In this document: one piece after another, positions 8,701 to 18,600 of the stretch | Numbering within the stretch: the first letter of the stretch is position 1 | How the letters are laid out: the number at the start of each line of letters is the position of its first letter | Assembly: GCA_963989245.1 (NCBI GenBank) | Contig: OZ022351.1 | Span: 29,992,176 to 30,056,175, forward strand | Length of the DNA: 64,000 nt | Direction: 5' to 3' | Source: Nansenia antarctica | Lineage: Eukaryota; Chordata; Actinopteri; Argentiniformes; Microstomatidae | Notes under the pieces: model-generated | Told to the model about the DNA's origin: nothing | The model's input: only the letters and a program-made list of their open reading frames with translations | The model's database searches: none | Made by a program: the position numbers and the translations under genes

Positions 8701-10527
8701 GCTGTGCATGTATCCTGTCATTCGTTTGTTTTAAGAAAATGGATCAGAAGGAGATGGTATCTAGTGACATAATGACTGTAGTTAAGCTGTCTCTACACCT
8801 GCCCTGTCTTCTCCTAGGTGGACCAGCAGTATGTGACCTATGAGAACGAGATACTCTTTGAGCAGGGGGATGACAGAGCCACCAGAGATGACGCCTTCAA
8901 GTATGTACCCTACTACCCCCCAGCACTGTGTCCTGAGACCTGCTTTCCCCTATACTGTGTCTCCTCAGACTTCTACTGCCCCCCTTGTACTGTTTCTCCA
9001 AAGTCAAAAAATATATATCACAATGGCCCCTGGCCTGAGCTAGATTACTCTTCCTGCTACGACTGGTGAATTGATGATTCGATTGTAAGTCGCTTTGGAA
9101 TAAGGTGTCTGCTAAATGTCAAAAATGTAAATGTAATGTACCCTCTGATAGGGCTTTCACACCGGCAAAGAACCGTGCCGGTTCACGTTTGCGTTCGGAA
9201 AACCTCCGAACGTTGGCGCTGTCTGGCGAACGAGCCCGCGTTCATACAGCCCGTGGGCTCGTTCGCCAGACAGCGCCGACGTTCGGAGGTTCCCAAACGC
9301 GAACGTGAACCGGCACGGTTCTTTGCCGGTGTGAATGCCCTAATATTAATCTACCTGCTAGATTTGCTTGTTAGTGATTTTTAGAGTTTATTATACTCCC
9401 ATCAATGATGGTCTCAGTGGTGTGATTGGGTGGTTCTGTCTGTCTGCAGGCTGGTGGTGCAGTGTGTTTACCCCCTGGCTGGGCTGACCCGCCTGTTTGC
9501 AGAGAGGAGGTTTGAGGCTGACGCCCCGGGGCTGGGCACCATCGAGAAGACCACAGTCCCAGTGAAAGGCAAGTATCCACTGCAAAACGTCAGCTTAGAA
9601 TTATAAGGTTCTATCTCCGTTTTTGTCAAAATTGAGTTTTTTACATAATCTGATCCATTAGGTGTTTATTAATGCCTGTGTGGTGTTATTTTTTTAAATG
9701 TTGACATTTTTGAGTTAGTAATTAATAAAATACAAAGGTTCCATCTCACAGAACATAATGGAATGTAAAAACTTTGACGCTCAATATCTCTGAACTGCCC
9801 TAAACGGAGATAGAACCTTAATCATTCTAAGCTCACAAGCTCTCAAAAACAAGGGGAAAAAAGCAATGACATGGGGGAAATATTACTTAAAATAAGCAGA
9901 ATGATCTGCCAACAGGACTTTCACTTGCCGAGATTTCCTTAAAAACAAGTAAAAGATATCTTAAAACTAGTGCAGTCACACAAAAAACAAGCATATATTG
10001 CCTTGATTTAAAATATTTCATCTTACTTAGATGTACTTTTTGCAGTGTTGCCATGGTTGTTGTAACTTGCTTGCTACAGTACCTATACTTCCATGTAAGA
10101 TGGGGCATTCTCCCTGAGAAGTGATGAAACTTTCTGCTGTAAATGTTATGTTGAATACCTTTCCACTTTATAGATACACCACACGTAACTCAGCCCACCG
10201 TTAGGACGACTACTCTGAGAATGACTACCCCACGAACTACTGCTACTACTACCACCCCACGAACTACTACCACCCCACGAACTACTGCTACCACCACCAC
10301 CACTAGACGACCTGTTATTCGGAAGCTACCTGCTCTCCACCCCCCTGCTACTTACATCAGAGTCTTCAGGACTCAAAACAGACTCAAAGCAAAGTTGGCA
10401 CAGGAGGCACTCCAGGCACTCCAGTCAAATGGTGAGCTGCAGTAAGATCGTCCATCCTTCCTTCTGACCCCCCCGTCACCACCTCTGACCTGTTCTCTCT
10501 CTGCCCACAGGAACTAACGGGAACTGA
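2782..10527 (+). CDS. ZPAX-like zona pellucida egg-coat protein, 5' partial
   Basis: Fifteen exons join in consistent phase to 728 codons plus stop: 2782-2925, 3003-3074, 3365-3535, 3893-3989, 4844-5058, 5398-5551, 6275-6483, 6959-7112, 7466-7671, 7949-8066, 8293-8462, 8818-8900, 9450-9568, 10174-10431, 10511-10527. Egg-coat proteins of this type are secreted and polymerise through ZP modules. Residues about 515–607 look like a ZP-N half, with cysteines in VCSTEGE, RTCGPEE, NTCGTR and VQCVYP and the typical YENEILF strand; earlier parts resemble the repeated N-terminal modules of ZPAX proteins. I see no ZP-C half. After residue 637 comes a Thr/Pro-rich, mucin-like stretch of TTPRTT repeats and a basic, Ala/Leu-rich tail ending in TNGN. 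The signal-peptide exon is not visible upstream. The intron after 9,568 has a GC donor. The ZP family call is firm; the ZPAX subfamily is from memory. Confidence 0.8.
3103..3280 (-). mobile_element. SINE, inverted, in zpax-like intron
   Basis: Reverse-strand copy of the SINE at 1,149–1,418, from the TTTACCATT-type tail to the middle of the body. Its tRNA head is missing; the element is cut where one arm of a hairpin MITE (3,284–3,345) begins. Confidence 0.75.
3284..3345. mobile_element. Single arm of a palindromic MITE
   Basis: Matches the right arm of the complete hairpin at 5,570–5,696 (CTAGCTGTGC, TACCACGGCTTCTCGTTCC). It ends 19 bp upstream of the acceptor of the third zpax-like exon, so it forms part of that 3' splice-site neighbourhood. 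Confidence 0.6.
3593..3780. mobile_element. Fold-back MITE
   Basis: The left arm (GCAAAATAACAGCATCCGCA) and right arm (TGTGTGGATGCTGTTTTGCA) are inverted copies about 40 bp long. A second member, with longer flanking homology, is at 48,895–49,075. Confidence 0.65.
4066..4795. repeat. Interspersed repeat interrupted by GA-rich minisatellite
   Basis: The two ends (4,066–4,215 and 4,718–4,795) match the start and end of repeats at 58,958–59,225 and 62,463–62,765: a TAA-type start, CATTTTATTT, and near the end a GGGAGCAGCCC-like motif. Between them a minisatellite of the type TTAGGTGGTCAGGGAGAGG extends for about 500 bp (4,222–4,718), almost purely purine in places. Open frames across it, rich in GGQ and GERRG, are repeat artefacts. 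Confidence 0.65.
5131..5346. mobile_element. CACTGCAAAA-type MITE
   Basis: Begins CACTGCAAAACG and ends TTTGCAGTG, with AT-rich body sequence shared with 9,578–10,047. Preceded by a poly-G run at 5,087–5,109. Lies in a zpax-like intron. Confidence 0.7.
5570..5696. mobile_element. Palindromic MITE (hairpin)
   Basis: Two arms of about 55 bp are near-perfect inverse copies (left AAGCGTTATGGAAGGAGAAG; right CTTCTCGTTTCATAACGCTT) around a short centre. It follows the 5,551 exon-intron border within 20 bp. A single arm lies at 3,284. Confidence 0.75.
6066..6218. mobile_element. CAGGGGGGTATTCCATCAA MITE
   Basis: Inverted ends CAGGGGGGTATTCCATCAA and TTGATGGAATACCCCCCTG enclose about 115 bp of AT-rich sequence. 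Half-copies of the same family occur near 17,755–17,790 and 31,558–31,592. Confidence 0.75.
6545..6925. repeat. SINE-tail related interspersed repeat
   Basis: Contains CCAAAGCGACTTATAATCGA and CTCAGGCCAGGGGCCACTGG. The same family is seen at 7,693–7,850 and, inverted, at 8,906–9,134, always in zpax-like introns. The AGCGACTT motif is common in fish SINE tails. Confidence 0.6.
7122..7314 (+). mobile_element. tRNA-derived SINE (source type of the satellite)
   Basis: The head GGCCTGGGGTGGTCCAGTGG supplies an A-box-like sequence, and GGTTCGAATCTGG is a B-box. The body has CTGTCTTCACTG and ends near CCAATAAAATGAAA. The head is what is tandemly amplified in the 31-bp satellites. Other copies: 17,154 and 30,957 (plus), and 19,533, 33,363 and 44,230 (minus). 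Confidence 0.8.
7693..7850. repeat. SINE-tail related repeat, second copy
   Basis: Same family as 6,545–6,925 (CCAAAGCGACTTACTATCGA, CAGGCCAGGGGCCATTGGCA). It starts 20 bp after a zpax-like exon. Confidence 0.6.
8099..8234. mobile_element. hAT-like MITE with target-site duplication
   Basis: The ends CAGGGTTCCCACA and TGTGGGAACCCTG are perfect inverses. The flanks are identical 9-mers AGGTGTGTG at 8,090–8,098 and 8,235–8,243, consistent with the 8-bp hAT duplication plus a chance base. A related partial element is at 17,519–17,620. Confidence 0.8.
8906..9134 (-). repeat. SINE-tail related repeat, inverted
   Basis: Inverse of the 6,545–6,925 family; ends in TAAGTCGCTTTGGAATAAGG and CTGCTAAATGTC. 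Starts five bases after a zpax-like exon. Confidence 0.6.
9151..9345. mobile_element. Long near-perfect hairpin MITE
   Basis: Nearly the whole 195 bp is one inverted repeat: the left arm GGGCTTTCACACCGGCAAAG has its inverse CTTTGCCGGTGTGAATGCCC, and the arms continue almost to the centre (GTTCGCCAGACAGCGCC). The TA-rich flanks would suit a TA or TWA target. Non-coding. Confidence 0.8.
9569..10173 (+). other. GC-AG intron with nested MITEs
   Basis: The reading frame requires the upstream exon to end ...GTG AAA G, and the next bases are GCAAGT. AAG followed by GCAAGT is the classic consensus of the rare GC-AG intron class. The downstream acceptor is CTTTATAG. The only nearby GT (9,572) would give phase 2 and a stop codon soon after the junction. 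Confidence 0.7.
9578..10047. mobile_element. CACTGCAAAA MITE interrupted by a second MITE
   Basis: The outer element matches 5,131–5,346 (start CACTGCAAAACGTCAGCT, end TTTTTGCAGTG). Between CGTCAGCT and AGCTCTCAAAAACAAG sits about 245 bp of a different family (AAGGTTCTATCTCCG ends), also found at 60,733–61,068 and 63,523–63,772. Confidence 0.75.
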
Positions 10528-10573
10528 GCCTGTTGGAGTGAAGACTGCAGACACCTTTTAAATGTTGAATATG

Positions 10574-10579
10574 AATAAA
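10574..10579 (+). promoter_or_regulatory. AATAAA poly(A) signal of zpax-like gene
   Basis: AATAAA lies 47 bp after the TGA stop of the zpax-like gene, at a position expected for a short 3' UTR. Confidence 0.7.
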
Positions 10580-10599
10580 TGATTTAGTTTCTTAATGAC

Positions 10600-10881
10600 C
10601 TGTACCTTGTCTTAATGGGGAGGGGGGGTGCTCGGATTAGATGGCCATACTTCACACAAGGCCTTTTCCCAATTGTTAACACTAGAACAGCCGTGCCTAT
10701 TTTACCTACTAGTAGAGCCACCTTGAGACCCCCCCCCTTTTTAGAATGTAAATCTGCTATTTACACACAGATCATGAGGGCGCTTCTTTTAAATTGGCCT
10801 GCCTCCTACACAGAAAAACAAACTGCAAAACAGCTTTATACTAGCTTATCCTGGTGTGATTTTGAAAATGTAAGGATACTG
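10600..10881. other. Spacer, no gene seen
   Basis: AT-rich sequence with a C-run (10,730–10,738). Nothing recognisable. The 97-aa frame at 10,615 has no family resemblance. Confidence 0.5.
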
Positions 10882-12029
10882 TTGTATCATGCTCAACTTA
10901 TCGACTGACATTTGCTCTAGCAAATGAAGGATTTGCTAGAGCAACATCTATTGAGTTGGCTGAACACTATGCCCCTAACAATATATTTGCCTTGTATCAT
11001 GCTCGTTGACTGACTTCTGTGTGAAACCTGCAGGATGCATTCTATGACACAGATCCTTATGGAACTTGAAGAATGGGACACATTCATCTGAGATTGTGCA
11101 CTTTGTTTCCAAGGGAAATAAGTTACTGGAACAGTAGTTATTGAAGGACAAGCCAAGCGATCCTCAAACAGAATGGCCAGTTGTTGTTTTGGGGAGCAAC
11201 CATTCAGTTTTTATGACCTCATCTTTCTAAAGGGGGTTTCCAGGTATTCAATTAGGACATTACATGGAGTACTTACTTCTCATTTGCATTTAACTGCCTG
11301 TCATAAACATTTACACAAACAGTTGTCATTATATAGACAGACCCTGTCCGTGGTGATTTGTGTTAGGTCTCTTCTTTTCTCTTTTCTGTTGTGTAATCTT
11401 CAACTAATTTACAATGTGCAATGTGTGATTACCAAATAGGAACAATTTAGAATGCCCCCCCCCCCCCTCACTCACTCTCTCCTTTTCAGGCAGGTAAACA
11501 GTGACTGGAGTGATTCCTCTCAGACTGGTCCCTCAGGTCTGAATCTGTAATCAGTCTTAGATCTCAGACATGACTGTAAGACTTACGTACATCTTCCTCA
11601 AAATGCCCTCTAAGGTGCCACGTTCTTTTCTAAAGGATGAAGGGGAGATGGGAGGAAGAGGTTTGAAGGAAGAGATTATTGTAACTTGCAATCGAATCCT
11701 CTTAATAGAATGTTAAGAGAGGACAATTGTACTTTTTTTTTTACTACGTCACAGAATCCTTAATACTTCACATCCGAATCATGAATCTTTTCATCAAAGT
11801 CAGGAGGAACACAGAAACAAGAAAGGGAATGATCCGTTCCAACTTCTGGTTTTAATTATGAGTGCTGGTTTAAGTTTGAGCCCAAGATGATCATTCTATT
11901 ATTTTAAGTGCATGTAAGGAGGAGAGTTCCTATCAAACAAATAGCATAGCAAATACAGGCCTTAATAACTATGAAAGCAACTACTGTATGAGCAACCAAC
12001 AAAATGTCACACACTCTACCTATAGGTAT

Positions 12030-12760
12030 CTGGCAGTCCCTCTCCCTTCCTCTCTCTCTTACTAACTCCAGGAGTGGAGTCAGGTGTGTAGGAGTCAGGT
12101 GACCGGCTGGTCCTCATTACCACCTTATAGCCTTCCATAAATACCCGGTCCAGCCTTCACCACTCTGCCAGATCGTAACTTCAGTCTACCTGTTAAGTCC
12201 CACTTCCAGCCATTGATATTATTCTACTCTGTCAGTTAGCCTGCATTCCTACCCTGTTCTCCCTTTGCCCACAGTTTTCCTGCCACCTACACCAGCCTGC
12301 CTGTCTGCCCCACCTGCCTGCCTGTCTGCCCCTCCAGCCTGTCTGCCTGTTGGCCCTGTCTACATCCCTGCCTCGCCTGCTATTGCCTCACCTTACCGTC
12401 TGTCCTCCTGCCCGCCTGCCCTCTCTACTTGCCTGCACTGCCCTACCTGCCCTCTCTACCTGCCTGCACTGCCCTGCCTGCCCTCTCTACCTGCCTGCAC
12501 TGCCCTGCCTGCCCTCTCTACCTGCCCTCTCTGTCTGCCTGCCCTCTCTGTCTGCCTGCCCTCTCTGTCTGCACTGCCCTGCCCTGCCTGCCCTCTCTAC
12601 CTGCCTGCCCTGCTTGCTGACCCTCCTGATCTGCCTGCTTCACTATAAAAGCTCTGCCCCTATTCCCTGGAATCAATAAATACACCCAGCTTTGGGTTTT
12701 ACTCTCCATCTGCCTCTTGTGTTCTGCACTAGTCTGGTTGTCACAAATAAAGAGAGTTGA
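12030..12760. mobile_element. Transposon-like segment with CTGCCTGCC minisatellite
   Basis: GGAGTGGAGTCAGGTGTG, a TATAAAAGCTCTGCCC stretch, AATAAA (12,675) and TTGTGTTCTGCACTAG resemble the end regions of a fish retroelement. The middle is a variable array of CCTGCACTGCCCTGC-type units (12,290–12,630), shorter in copy B (25,505–25,815). C lacks most of it after the GATCGTAACTTC motif near 39,190. Open frames rich in CLPALP are repeat artefacts. Confidence 0.5.
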
Positions 12761-13450
12761 CTCAGTAGTAAGAGGGCATTGGCTGGCAACCATAGGTAAC
12801 ATATATGTCGTTTTACTGTCTAAACATCCTTCCATTATCCTTATCAGCCAACATAGTGAATTCAAATCATATCTTTCATACAAGCACAACATTGACTTCA
12901 GAACATAAATTTCTGGGGAAAAGTAACCACACATTTCACTTTCCCCTTTGAACATCCAGAGGAAATTAGATGCAGTATGTCCATCCAGAATCCATGTTCA
13001 GCTCTGTTATGTGCTTTTCCACAAAAACAGGCATTTCCCATTGATCTTGGCTACATCAAAACAAATGATGTTGATGAGACGGACCAGAGAGGGACTACGG
13101 AATGCAATCATAAGCAGCATCAAAACATGTCTTCTAGTTTAATGCTACTGTACATCTTAATACATATAACAAGATTAAAAAAAAATACATTCCACATAAT
13201 TTGATTATTACTTTCATTTCTTAATTCGGGTAGCACAAGAAAACATTAAATTAAATATTGAGTGACAATTACTGTAATGAATACACTAGTATGTAATTCA
13301 TCTTTAATGTGCTTTTGCATCTATTTTTGTGAATATCAACAAATGTCTTGTAGTGTTACAGTTTATCCTACTGACTTGAAGTCAGGTAGGCCTAGCTGGG
13401 GCAACATGGGTTTGTGGGAGCCACGCCTGTACTCTGCTACCACCTAGTGG

Positions 13451-13784
13451 TTGCAGTTGTCACTAAAACTCACCACTTTTATAGCATTACCCACTTTTAA
13501 ACACTCACTTTTAGATGTTGTCTCGGATCACTGCACTTGCTTTTAAGATAACTTCCCCCTGCTGTAATGTATAGATATTTTTGATACTTGTGTATTGCAC
13601 TCATGTTATATATTGTATATATCGTGTTTTGTATCGTATATACCGTGTTGTGTTCTGTGTACAGACTTGCCTCTGTTCTGCCAATTGGCCAGATCGTCGT
13701 TGTAAATGAGAATTGGTTCTCAACTGACCTATCTGGTTAAATAAAGGTTAAATAAAAAAAATAAAAAATAGACATATTGTGTGG
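13451..13784 (+). mobile_element. LINE 3' tail insertion (copy A)
   Basis: Ends in the well-known fish LINE 3' sequence: GTTGTAAATGAGAATTGGTT, CTGGTTAAATAAAGGTTAAA, then an A-rich tail. Copy C has the empty site (CCTAGTGGACATATTTT at about 39,465–39,481) with GTGG as a possible short target duplication. Copy B has the same insertion at 26,641–26,975. Confidence 0.75.
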
Positions 13785-14293
13785 ACATATTTTAGATTGG
13801 AGCAAATCGCATGTGACTAGATTATGACAAGGGGAGGTAGAGGTCAGTGTTTCCAGTGTTCATTAATTTTCTCTATATAACGACGTCGGTCATTGATCGA
13901 CAACGACACTATATAATAGTTTGCCTAACTGGCCATCGGATTTGGGCTCCTAATATCTAAAAAGCACTACGGTTTTCTTATTTTATCGGATTAAAGTAGC
14001 AAAGACCAGACATTCCCATTGACCGCCAGTCAAACTTCGACACGTCTATCACACAAAAAGGGGCGTGATCATTCTGATGACAGGTAGATGACGCGCAATT
14101 GCTCTGATTACTGCGCCATTACACTACCAGAATATAGTTCTCTCTCCTACCCAACTGTATAATAGCCTAAGCCTACTATACAACGAGTATATGTACAGTG
14201 TATAGTAAGACATTGGTTTTACTTCCTTTTGAGTCGAAAATAATGCCGTGTATTCAATAAATAACATATTTATAGAATTCAGTATTCTGTGAA

Positions 14294-14441
14294 CCAATGA
14301 ATGACAGGAGAATTGTACGACGTGCGCAGTGATACGCGGTACGACGTGCGCAGTGATACTCAGGTGTGAGAAGCCCTATAAAATAACCTGACGCAGTTCG
14401 TATCGCAGAGAGTTGAGATTTGAACGAAGTCAAGTCACTGT
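14294..14441 (+). promoter_or_regulatory. Promoter and 5' UTR exon of proline-rich gene A
   Basis: A CCAAT box (14,294–14,298), two direct copies of GTACGACGTGCGCAGTGATAC 24 bp apart (14,315–14,362), a TATAAAAT box (14,377–14,384) and a donor CACTGT followed by GTAAGT (14,441/14,442) are spaced as in a TATA promoter with a short 5' UTR exon. The matching acceptor TTTCTTCCAG ends at 15,653, 30 bp before the ATG. The same block recurs in B and C. Confidence 0.65.
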
Positions 14442-14584
14442 GTAAGTACATCTAACTAATGCGTTTCTATGAGAAAATAGAGCTAGCTACACGATGTTTA
14501 TTAGCTTACATGCTGCCAGATAATCACTGTGAAAGTAATTAAAGAATATAAGCTTTTAATTGAGCCACACGAGATGGTTTCAAG

Positions 14585-15309
14585 TAGGGATGCACCGAAA
14601 TGAAAATTCTTGGCCGAGGCCGAAGCCGAATTTAAGGAAACACTTGGCCGAATACCGAATGTGTATCCGGCAGTTTTTAATTTTATCATTGCATAAACTA
14701 AATACATTTTGCTTTTTATTCATGCTTCTCAAAGAAAGAAATTGAGATTGAAAAAAAATTACTTTTATTGAACATTCCAGCAGACATCAGTCTATACCAA
14801 CAAAGCACAATAAATAAAATAAATCAGTCAAATTAAATGTTTTTGTTTTCCCTGAATAGCTGCTGAAAGAAAATCTTTCATCAATGTAGGCCGAAGCTTT
14901 ATTCATGACTTGTGTTAACAAGAATGATGTGCCATGATAATATTATTACAAAATACTTTGGAAGATTGCAAGTTAACTAATTAGGTGAACTCTCTTTAAA
15001 GAGATGCTACAGGATTTTGATAATTCTGTATGTTGTGGCTTAAGTATTGATGTCCGTATGGTTCAATGACATAGTGTTACGGCTGGGCCTTCACACACCC
15101 TCCCCCGCCCCCACAGCTCGAGCACAGCGTGCTCTCCGCCGCAGGTGAGGCTTGTCCCCGCTAATTAGATCTTCAGCCAAACCTGCACACCTGTCTCCAC
15201 TCCCAATCAACCCTCTGTCTCCACTCCCAATCAACCCTCTGTCTCCACTCCCAATCAACCCTCTGTCTCCACTCCCAATCAACCCTCTGTCTACATCTAC
15301 CCTGGACTG
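14585..15309. mobile_element. Insertion in 5' intron of A, with minisatellite
   Basis: Starts TAGGGATGCACCGAAATG, a fish hAT-like terminus, and includes four 24-bp CTCTGTCTCCACTCCCAATC units (15,198–15,290). Absent from copy C, where TTTCAAGTCCAGTTGTGACC is continuous (about 40,269). The right end does not show the inverse terminus, so it may be composite. Confidence 0.55.
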
Positions 15310-15683
15310 ACCAGTTGTGATTTTAGCGAGCTAGTTTAACGCGATGTTTACATGTTCAATAATATTATTAGCCAGTTAGTAATTAATACATCTAAAGCAA
15401 TGCATTTTAACTGTAGACAACAGAAGCAACGATGGACTCCATTAGCTAATGTATGAAGTACAAAGTGGTTGTTAGTTAGCTAGCTAAGACGTCTTGTCTC
15501 TTGCCTCGCGGCACTTTGCGCCAGTATGTGGTCACGACATGTGCTCGTGACTGTCTTTAATTGTGTTCCAAATGTACACGTGGTGGTAGTCATGTCAAAC
15601 TTTGCTATGTTAAAATTGTAGAATGAGAAGTTTAATGTGTATGTTTCTTCCAGTTCCACTCCAGTGTAAACCCAAACCCTACA

Positions 15684-18600
15684 ATGACGGATCAAGCCGG
15701 ATCGAGTCAAGAGACTGGGCCACCAGCAGCGCTGTCGGTGAGTTCATTAATAATCCTTATACACATCAATTACCAACATATTGTATGAATTAATAATCCT
15801 TATACACATCAATTACCAACATATTGTATGAATTAATAATCCTTATACACATCAATTACCAACATATTGTAGGAATTAATTCTGCCCACATGATTTCGCC
15901 GTTACGCATGGCTGAACCAACATGGCTGTACCAACATGGCTGTATGAATTTAGACTACTGTAGGGTCTTGATGGTCAAATCTTATGTAAATGTATAAATT
16001 AAAATGTGTGATGTGAGAGCCCCTGATCTTGGAGAGAGCAACAGCAAGACACAATAATTTGGGCAAGGGTGATCACAAAATGTCCGAAGTTTTCCGGTAT
16101 GAAGATTTTATAAATTGTGTAGTGTATCCTCGATATAAATACAATAGGATGAGAATGGATCAGGCTAAATAATCCTATGATGGCATCTCTGCCAGAAGAC
16201 AACAAATGTAATGCTGAATTTATAAGGTCACTATTGTATTCTGTCACTGTAATAGTTTTTAGGCATATCATTAATTCAGTTCTGACTGTATTTGAATGCT
16301 CTTGCACTGCTAATTGAGTGGTTAAGATTACTTCACTTACCTTTATGAGTTTTCACAGTACTTTTGTGGAGTGTTGTTGATATGAAACATGAGTTATTAT
16401 AGGAACTGGTAAGGGCTTTCAATAAAGTATTTTTGATTACATTTGAATGTTTTTTCTTAAAGGCTCCCACTCAGGAGGAAGCACGGCCAGTTCACTCCAC
16501 TTCTGATGGTCAACTTGTGGGTCGTGGAAGACAGAACATTGCCCCGGGACCTTTTTCCTCAGAAGGTGCAGTGTTCTATGGTCATTTAAAGTAGCTAATG
16601 CATATTAGGGGTGCAACGGTTCTCTGTTTATATTGAACTGTATGGTTCAATATGCACCAGTGAATTTTCGGTGTATGATGCGTTCCATTGAGTCGGAGGT
16701 CGAGTTTGTCTGGAACGCAGTTGCTTCTGTAACTTGTTCAAAATGGGTGGTAGAACGCACATATCTAGGACAAGTCATGAAAGGAGGGTCCTGAAATTTG
16801 ATTGAGTGCAAAGATAGATTTTTTTTTTAACCCTTTACTCACAGGGGTCACCGTGACCCCATCACGGCTCTTAGAGTGCTCTTCCACTCCTCCGGTCACG
16901 TCGTACTCTAAACAAGAGGAATTGAGGAAAGTGAACAAGCTTGTAAGAAATAAGATTTTCCTCGTGGTTTCTTGTAAAGCGTATAGTAAAGCTTCTTACA
17001 TCTTTTTTTTTACTAACAAATCAGAAAGTTAGTTTTGAGAAATTATATTTGCTGTAACATTTCACAGTTGTCTTGTTTTAGTTCTCCATTGCTTACACCA
17101 TTTGTATGAGACTGCCCACAACAATAACATTTTCAGCAGAACTGTCCTTTCTGTGGCCTGGGGTGGTCCAGTGGTCTAGCAGTGCGGTCTACAGTGCACA
17201 CATATGCCCATGTTGGCATGGGTTCAAATACATTTCTGTCTACCTTCACTATCTGTATCCAATAAAGTGAAACAATAGGAGTGGGACTGCCCCACTCAAA
17301 GTTGTAATTCATTTCTTTTACACAATTGCAGCAGGCCTATAGCCTAATGAATTTGGGAATAATAGTGAGTGAAGTCTGTTATGCAGCATAATTTAATATG
17401 GAAATCTGGCCTACATCTGTCACTTATGTTGCATGTGTTAGGGTCCATGCTCAGCCATCAGTAAACAGTCAGTGACAACAGTACTACATTAGTGCAATAA
17501 TGTTAGAAACCAGAGTCAGGGTTCCCACGGGTCCTTGAAATCCTTGAAAGTTTGTGAATTTGGTCATAAAAGTTTTTGAAAATAGACATGGGTCATTGAA
17601 AGTGCTTGAATTCCCCTCTAAAAAACATATATATATATATGGAGGATGTTTTTTAGAGAGAGAATATTAGAATATTGTTTTACTTAGCTCGTCAACTAGT
17701 TCTGTCTCAAACGTATAATAAGTCTCGTTAGACTTATCAAAAATAAGCCTAGACTTTCCTTTAGCGACGTTGATGGAATACCCCCCTGGATACGTGTATC
17801 TTAATTGAATAGTAGCGTACAAATCTGGCGTGGTCGTAAACCGGACGCTAGGGGCCGCTGTGGTTCTTTGCCTAAGCGCATCTTTACCTAAAGTCTCCAG
17901 TGGCAGAGAAGCGAGAACGTGTCAAAACATGTCCCGATAGATGCCGCATACATGATGATGACAGCACTGTAAACATGTGTAAAAGCCATTGCTTCACCAC
18001 CTGTTGTGCATGTGTTATGTGATTGACACGGCAGGTATAGTTAATAGCCCATTCAGATCAGATGTGTCTGTTGTAAACTTGTCAAAGTTAAAACTACAAC
18101 GACATGAACGACGATGGTGAGTTTGAGAGTTTCTGCAGAACTTATTGTAGAGGAATGACTGGTGATGTACATGTGCAGTTGTAGCACAACAATGTTGAAG
18201 ACCAACAACATGCAGTAGCCAAAGTCGTCTCAACCTTATGACATGATGTCTAGATGGGGACAAACTACATGATCAATAGTGATCTACTAGTGTGACAGGT
18301 TTGGATACCTCCCAAGGGCCTGGCTGTCTCTCTGTGTCCTGTTGATGCTGTTGTACACCTGTTGTCTGTTACTTGTTCTTATTTTCACTTGTTTGCCTGT
18401 TTTAACCTGCTGTGGCTTTTTCGCTCTTGTATGATGTTTTATTGTGTTTCTTCCTTGTTATGTAAAGCACTTTGTGACCCTTGGTCTGGGAAAGGTGCTG
18501 TATAAATACATTGTACTTACTTTGACTTACTTAAGCCTATGATTCACCCAGCGGTCTTGACTTCAACCCCCGTGCAGACTCGCCACAACCAGAGGCCAAA

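Noticed and set aside
10917..11156. 79-aa minus-strand frame found three times (10,917; 23,935; 37,937)
   Set aside because: Identical because the segment is duplicated, not by selection; no family resemblance or splice context.
12265..12679. Frames rich in CLPALP (also 25,481–25,870)
   Set aside because: Low-complexity CTGCC minisatellite that differs in unit number between copies without regard to frame.
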